Part shown: positions 7,632-11,184 of the stretch, piece by piece | Position numbering within the stretch: position 1 is the first letter of the stretch | Layout: each line of letters opens with the position of its first letter | Assembly: GCA_905204385.1 (NCBI GenBank) | Contig: CAJKZL010000065.1 | Location: forward strand, 1 to 11,184 | Direction of reading: 5' to 3' | Length of the DNA stretch: 11,184 nt | Source of the DNA: an uncultured Odoribacter sp. | Lineage (GTDB): Bacteria > Bacteroidota > Bacteroidia > Bacteroidales > Marinifilaceae | The notes under the pieces: generated by a model | The model's input: only the letters and a program-made list of their open reading frames with translations | The model's database searches: none | What the model was told of the DNA's origin: nothing | Made by a program: the position numbers and the translations under genes

Positions 7632-8480
7632 ATGAAACAAGTAAGACTCAACAACGGGGTAATGATGCCGTCCATCGGATTCGGTGTTTTCCAGATTCCC
7701 CGGAACGAAACCGAACGGGTAGTGGCGGATGCGCTTGAAACCGGTTATCGCATGATCGATACGGCCTCGGCCTATTTCAACGAGAGGGAAGTAGGGGATG
7801 CCGTCCGAAATAGCGGTATCGGGCGTGACGAACTTTTTATAACTACGAAGTTATGGGTGCAGGATTATGAATACGACGATGCTCTCCGCGCTTTCGACCG
7901 GTCCATGAAACTGCTCGGACTGGATTATCTCGATCTGTATCTGCTGCACAAGCCGTATGGTAACTACTATGCTGCATGGCGAGCTCTGGAGCGGCTATAC
8001 AAGGAGGGACGGATCCGGGCGATCGGTGTGACGAGCTTTCCGGACGAACGTTTGCTCGACCTGATGCTTCATAACGAGATTAAGCCGATGGTCAATCAAA
8101 TCGAGACTAACCCTATTTACCAGCAGAAAGCATCCAACGCTTTTCTGCGCCGCGAGGGAATCCAGCATGAAGCATGGGCCCCGTTTGCCGAAGGGAAGGG
8201 TGATATTTTCAACCATCCGGTGCTCGAAACCATTGCACAGCGGCATGGCAAGAGTGTCGGGCAGGTCATTCTGCGATTGCTCAACCAGCGCAACGTGGTT
8301 GTGATTCCAAAAACTGTCCACAAGGAACGGATGGCCGGAAACCTCGACATTTTCAATTTCACGCTTTCCGAAGCGGAAATGAGTACCATCGCCACACTCG
8401 ATACCGGAGCGAGCCTGATTCACGACGTGACGGATCTCCCGACCGTTAAGTTTATCAGTACCCATAAAATACACGATTGA
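7632..8480 (+). CDS. Aldo/keto reductase (AKR superfamily, diketogluconate-reductase-like)
   Basis: Cytosolic NADPH-dependent reductase of aldehydes or ketones, (beta/alpha)8 barrel; 282 aa, normal length. N-terminal LNNGVMMPSIGFGVFQ is typical. The catalytic tetrad is complete: Asp43 (MIDTASAY), Tyr48, Lys73 (ITTKLWV) and His106 (LYLLHKPYG). The NADP-binding tail motif VVVIPKTVHKERMAGNL (222-238) is present, with Lys227 and Arg233 where NADPH-preferring members bind the 2'-phosphate. The usual GVSNF motif reads GVTSF (132-136), so the Ser-Asn that holds the nicotinamide amide is Thr-Ser. The ATG at 7632 follows a TAACTTTG promoter box. The stop is one base before the next ATG, so translation is probably coupled to the hydrolase. 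The natural substrate cannot be read from sequence. Located beside a divergent AraC-family gene that probably regulates it. Confidence 0.94.
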   Translation: MKQVRLNNGVMMPSIGFGVFQIPRNETERVVADALETGYRMIDTASAYFNEREVGDAVRNSGIGRDELFITTKLWVQDYEYDDALRAFDRSMKLLGLDYLDLYLLHKPYGNYYAAWRALERLYKEGRIRAIGVTSFPDERLLDLMLHNEIKPMVNQIETNPIYQQKASNAFLRREGIQHEAWAPFAEGKGDIFNHPVLETIAQRHGKSVGQVILRLLNQRNVVVIPKTVHKERMAGNLDIFNFTLSEAEMSTIATLDTGASLIHDVTDLPTVKFISTHKIHD

Positions 8481-8481
8481 C

Positions 8482-9507
8482 ATGGGCAAAATAGTATCGG
8501 TTCTTTGTCTGCTGATGGTGTACTTGTATACTGGGGCACAGCGAAATAATCAATATAAAACGAATATGGAAACATTGAAATTAACCGAAGAATGGGACAA
8601 GACGTTCCCGAAAAGCGAAAAAGTCAGTCATTCCAAAGTGACCTTTACCAACCGTTACGGCATAACGCTGGCTGCCGACCTATATATTCCCAAACATGCG
8701 GTGGGCAAACTGCCAGCCATTGCCGTATGCGGCCCTTACGGCGCAGTGAAGGAGCAATGTTCCGGACTTTATGCTCAGACGATGGCCGGGCGTGGGTTCC
8801 TCACGCTTGCTTTCGACCCTACCTTCTGCGGCGAGAGCGGAGGTCAGCTCCGCGATGTATCGTCGCCCGACATCAACACCGAAGATTACAGTGCAGCAGT
8901 CGATTACCTCACTCTGCGTGAAGATGTCGATCCTGAGCGCATCGGTATCATCGGTATCTGTGGCTGGGGCGGATTGGCCATAAACGCCGCTATGATGGAT
9001 ACCCGCATCAAAGCGACGGTATCGTCCACGATGGGTGCCTTCGATCCTTACGATTCCGGACAACGCAAAGAAATACGCAAACAACTCAACCGCCAGCGTA
9101 CTGCCGATTTGCGCAAAGGTGCGGCGCCCGAACGCTCCGGTGGTGTGCCGGCCGAACTTCCGGACGATGCTGCCGATTATTGGAAAGATTATCACGACTA
9201 CTATAAAACCCCGCGCGGCTATCATCCCCGTTCCGTCAATTCCAACGGCGGTTGGCAGAAAATCACCGACCTGCCGTTCCTCACATTCCCGTTGATGGCC
9301 TATGCCGACGAAATAGAAAGTGCCGTGCTGGTTGTCCATGGTGACAAGGCTTATTCGCTCTCCGCAAGTCGGGAGGCATTCCGGAGGCTTAAAGGAGACA
9401 ACAAAGAGTTGATGATAATCCCCGAAGCCACGCATGTCGATCTGTACGACCGTACGGAGGTGATTCCGTTCGATCGGTTCGTGGAATTCTTTCATAGATA
9501 CCTTTGA
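8482..9507 (+). CDS. Alpha/beta hydrolase (dienelactone-hydrolase/YcjY-like) with Cys nucleophile and signal peptide
   Basis: 341 aa. N-terminal KIVSVLCLLMVYLYTGAQ is a probable signal peptide for export to the periplasm. The mature domain begins about METLKLTEEW (29-38), then FTNRYGITLAADLYIP (55-70) and AVCGPYGAVKEQCSG (81-95) with the oxyanion region. The nucleophile elbow is GICGWGG (158-164): the nucleophile is Cys160, as in dienelactone hydrolases, not the common Ser. The acid is probably Asp288 (VVHGD) and the base His318 (EATHVDLYD), so the triad is complete. Between 190 and 270 lies a charged, Pro/Gly-rich cap. The gene starts 1 nt after the reductase stop and has no Shine-Dalgarno, consistent with coupling. 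An internal ATG at 8566 would give a form without the signal peptide, and homologues I recall start about there, so cytosolic placement cannot be excluded. The substrate is unknown; an ester, lactone or thioester is likely. Confidence 0.9.
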   Translation: MGKIVSVLCLLMVYLYTGAQRNNQYKTNMETLKLTEEWDKTFPKSEKVSHSKVTFTNRYGITLAADLYIPKHAVGKLPAIAVCGPYGAVKEQCSGLYAQTMAGRGFLTLAFDPTFCGESGGQLRDVSSPDINTEDYSAAVDYLTLREDVDPERIGIIGICGWGGLAINAAMMDTRIKATVSSTMGAFDPYDSGQRKEIRKQLNRQRTADLRKGAAPERSGGVPAELPDDAADYWKDYHDYYKTPRGYHPRSVNSNGGWQKITDLPFLTFPLMAYADEIESAVLVVHGDKAYSLSASREAFRRLKGDNKELMIIPEATHVDLYDRTEVIPFDRFVEFFHRYL

Positions 9508-9678
9508 TAGATCGGTTCACCGATTCGGAAATATACGGGCTTCAGTGTAAGCACGATTCACGATGTCGCTTGCTTCGGGACCGGGGCCAGAAAGGCATAA
9601 CTTCGGTGGTATTTTTCATCCGTTGTCTATGCCTTTAGCTTGAATAATAGGCACTTCCCTACAAAACTAACCGATCTT
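9508..9678. other. Intergenic region between convergent hydrolase and AraC-family genes
   Basis: 171 nt with no convincing gene. A small stem (ATCGG-TTCA-CCGAT, 9511-9524) lies just after the hydrolase stop, and a 9-bp inverted repeat lies at 9591-9636. All short frames here stop quickly and none matches a family I recognise. Confidence 0.5.
9591..9636. terminator. Possible bidirectional terminator (9-bp inverted repeat)
   Basis: AAAGGCATA (9591-9599) pairs perfectly with TATGCCTTT (9628-9636) across a 28-nt loop. It lies between the convergent ends of the hydrolase (9507) and the second AraC-family gene (9679), where a two-way terminator is expected. The arm itself supplies TTT on either strand but there is no longer U-tract and the loop is large, so the call is weak. 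Confidence 0.3.
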
Positions 9679-10563
9679 CTATCCGGAGAAAATCATACCA
9701 TTATTCGTAGTTTTGAATTGTTTCCGGTAGCTGGAGGGTGACATCCCTACGGCATGTGTAAATACCCGTACAAAATGGGGTAAATCGTTGAATCCGACGA
9801 GATAGCATATTTCCGATACCTGTTTCTGCGAATGTCTCAGCAATTCGCAAGCCGTATTCAATCGGTATCGAGTGACGAACTGTGAAAAAGTCATCCCCTT
9901 ACATCGCTTAAAGTAAGAGCAGAATGCCGAGCGGTTCATGCCCACTTCCGCAGCAATATCATCCAAGGAGATGGTGTGGACGTAATGTGCCATTACGTAT
10001 GTGCAAATCTGCTGCATGCGCCGCACGTCCCGCTCGATATGAATCGGCTTTCCGGCAAACGTATGATCTGATGATGTGAAGATGAAGGGCAGCAAGTGAA
10101 ACATCCCGCTCAGACGTCCCAACTCGTCCATGCCATTCATTTCAGAAAGTATCTTACGAATGATCCGGGAGCTGACCGGTCCGAATTTCAGCGCATCGGT
10201 CGGAAACAGTACCCCGGCCAGTCTGTTCCGCAATTCGGGAAAGACTTCTATACACCGCTCCACCAACGAGTGCCCGAAAGCTACCATCAGATAGTGAATA
10301 TACCCGTCCTTGTCCCCCGAGTCGGGCTCATACTCCCAGCGGTGGAGCATCGACGGCGGTATTAAAGCCACATCGCCTGCTGCAAAAGGTTGCAATGTAT
10401 CGCCCGCCATCCGTTTGCCATGTCCATGAACGACATAATACAATTCCCACGCATCGTGCCGGTGGAGCTTGGCTTCGATATTTATTTCCACCCGTTGATC
10501 TATGAAGAAAAACGAGTGGTTTTCCATCTCGGGCAGTTCGTATGGAATGGCGGTATCTTCCAT
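9679..10563 (-). CDS. AraC-family transcriptional regulator (next to nitroreductase)
   Basis: 294 aa from the ATG at 10563. The N-terminal cupin sensor is clear: HRHDAWELYYVVHGHGKRMA (34-53) and FAAGDVALIPPSMLHRW (60-76), the AraC_binding pattern with His residues typical of a ligand or metal pocket. The C-terminal DNA-binding domain has both helix-turn-helices: ISLDDIAAEVGMNRSAFCSYF (198-218), then KGMTFSQFVTRYRL (222-235) and KQVSEICYLVGFNDLPHFVR (247-266), then MSPSSYRKQF (274-283). The frame stays open to a GTG at 10623, but a TATATTTG -7 box at 10609-10602 lies downstream of that codon, so the ATG is preferred. It is divergent from the nitroreductase gene, 207 nt start to start, and probably controls it (inference from layout). 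The two AraC-family proteins of the window are only distantly alike in their N-terminal halves, so different ligands are likely. Confidence 0.92.
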   Translation of the reverse strand: MEDTAIPYELPEMENHSFFFIDQRVEINIEAKLHRHDAWELYYVVHGHGKRMAGDTLQPFAAGDVALIPPSMLHRWEYEPDSGDKDGYIHYLMVAFGHSLVERCIEVFPELRNRLAGVLFPTDALKFGPVSSRIIRKILSEMNGMDELGRLSGMFHLLPFIFTSSDHTFAGKPIHIERDVRRMQQICTYVMAHYVHTISLDDIAAEVGMNRSAFCSYFKRCKGMTFSQFVTRYRLNTACELLRHSQKQVSEICYLVGFNDLPHFVRVFTHAVGMSPSSYRKQFKTTNNGMIFSG

Positions 10564-10601
10564 AAAAGAAAGGCTTGTTTTCTTGAAATGCGAATTTGCA
10601 A

Positions 10602-10632
10602 CAAATATATGACAGAATAGCACAAATTCACA
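10602..10632 (-). promoter_or_regulatory. Sigma-ABfr promoter for the second AraC-family gene
   Basis: On the minus strand TATATTTG (10609-10602) is a perfect TAnnTTTG -7 box, and 19 bases upstream is TGTG (10632-10629), one mismatch from TTTG. Transcription from about 10595 leaves a leader of roughly 30 nt before the ATG at 10563. Confidence 0.55.
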
Positions 10633-10646
10633 ACAATAAACCGGTA

Positions 10647-10654
10647 TAACTTTG
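10647..10654 (+). promoter_or_regulatory. -7 promoter box for the nitroreductase gene
   Basis: TAACTTTG fits TAnnTTTG and is followed by CGA, as in the reductase promoter at 7601. There is no TTTG at the -33 position. It overlaps the upstream part of the divergent AraC-family promoter (-33 at 10629-10632), so a regulator bound here could affect both. Transcription from about 10662 gives a leader of about 110 nt. Confidence 0.5.
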
Positions 10655-10770
10655 CGACTGAAAACCGGAATCTTTTCGTTAATCCGGGCGCAGAACCCCG
10701 CACATCTAAGCTATGTCCGAACGAAGAGAAGCTGTGTGAAAATGAAGTATAACTTAAAAAACGTATTGTT

Positions 10771-11184
10771 ATGGATTTTTATCAGGTATTAGAGAAAAGA
10801 AGAACTATCCGTGACTTCTCGAACCGCGAAGTCAGCGATGAAATGTTGAAAAAAATTCTGTCGGCTGCTTTCAAAGCTCCGACCAACGACCACTTGCGTC
10901 AGTTCGAATTTGTTGTGGTCAGAGGACAGGAAAACATCGCCCGCATCATCTCGCCCGTAGCAGCAAACACCGAAAATCTCCAACAAACCGCACTTGAAGC
11001 CGCCGCCGATGTAATGGACAAGGACGAACATGCCATGTTCACCGATGCGCTCCCTAAACAACAACGGATGCTCATGCAGAGCGGCTGCCTTGTCCTGCCA
11101 TTTTTCCGGCAAAAGGATTATCCGCTGTGTAAGCCGGCAGACCAGAGTTCGCTGAACTATTTCGCTTCGGCATGGGCTGCGGTC
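10771..11184 (+). CDS. Nitroreductase-family FMN oxidoreductase (3' partial)
   Basis: 138 codons, open to the right edge of the window; the 3' end is missing. Nitroreductase-family proteins are FMN-dependent, usually dimeric, cytosolic enzymes that use NAD(P)H to reduce nitro groups, quinones or related acceptors. The family N-terminus is plain: YQVLEKRRTIRDFSNREVSD (residues 4-23), where RRTIR is the FMN phosphate-binding stretch. It is followed by LKKILSAAFKAPTNDHLRQF (26-45), with the APTN/HLRQFEFVVV region in place of the usual APS...N.QPW, and later SLNYFASAWAA near the edge, the start of the helix that packs on FMN. The start is the ATG at 10771; no strong Shine-Dalgarno. It is divergent from an AraC-family gene. 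Substrate unknown. Confidence 0.88.
   Translation, partial: MDFYQVLEKRRTIRDFSNREVSDEMLKKILSAAFKAPTNDHLRQFEFVVVRGQENIARIISPVAANTENLQQTALEAAADVMDKDEHAMFTDALPKQQRMLMQSGCLVLPFFRQKDYPLCKPADQSSLNYFASAWAAV

Noticed and set aside
8680..9495. 271-codon minus-strand frame
   Set aside because: Opposite the alpha/beta hydrolase, which has an intact catalytic triad; no motif in the reverse frame.
10564..10623. GTG start for the second AraC-family gene
   Set aside because: It lies upstream of a perfect -7 box on the same strand, and the extra 20 residues have no family similarity; ATG 10563 is preferred.
10662..10770. Riboswitch (FMN, cobalamin or TPP) before the nitroreductase
   Set aside because: None of the conserved core strings of these classes is present and the stems are only 4-5 bp.
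10789..11112. 107-codon minus-strand frame at the right edge
   Set aside because: Shadow of the nitroreductase frame, which starts at 10771 and is open to the window end.
1..11184. CRISPR array, tRNA or rRNA genes, or insertion sequence
   Set aside because: No regularly spaced direct repeats, no RNA gene signatures and no transposase frame were seen on either strand.

Overview
The window comes from a member of the Bacteroidota, most likely a gut-type Bacteroidales. The grounds are a SusC/SusD pair, two lipoproteins whose acylated Cys is followed by a Lys plus acidic run, and four promoters with a TAnnTTTG -7 box, three of them without a good -33 element. Most starts also lack a strong Shine-Dalgarno. 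I cannot fix the genus.

Left part (1-6618, + strand) is one tight operon. It holds a SusC-type TonB-dependent transporter whose 5' end is cut off, a SusD-type lipoprotein, a lipoprotein that looks like an Mx1-type zinc metallopeptidase whose HExxH has become KExxK, and a lipoprotein with a Fibrobacter-paralogous (FISUMP) domain interrupted by a long helical insert. Gaps are 12-15 nt, so one mRNA is likely. The products would form an outer-membrane nutrient uptake complex with two probably surface-exposed accessory lipoproteins. No glycoside hydrolase, sulfatase or active peptidase is encoded here, so the substrate is not evident.

Junction (6619-6684) is a perfect 30-bp inverted repeat with a 6-nt loop. 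It begins one base after the stop of the FISUMP gene and encodes the last eight codons and the stop of the convergent AraC-family gene. It looks like a REP/MITE-type palindrome captured as a shared 3' end.

Right part (6657-11184) is a different module of soluble and exported enzymes with AraC-type regulators. An AraC-family gene (-) is divergent from a two-gene operon (+) of an aldo/keto reductase and a Cys-nucleophile alpha/beta hydrolase with a signal peptide. A second AraC-family gene (-) follows, divergent from a nitroreductase-family gene (+) that runs off the right edge. Each regulator/target pair shares a short intergenic region with back-to-back TAnnTTTG promoters, suggesting local, ligand-responsive control of small-molecule reduction and hydrolysis. 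The promoter positions also argue for ATG starts inside the longest open frames of both regulators.
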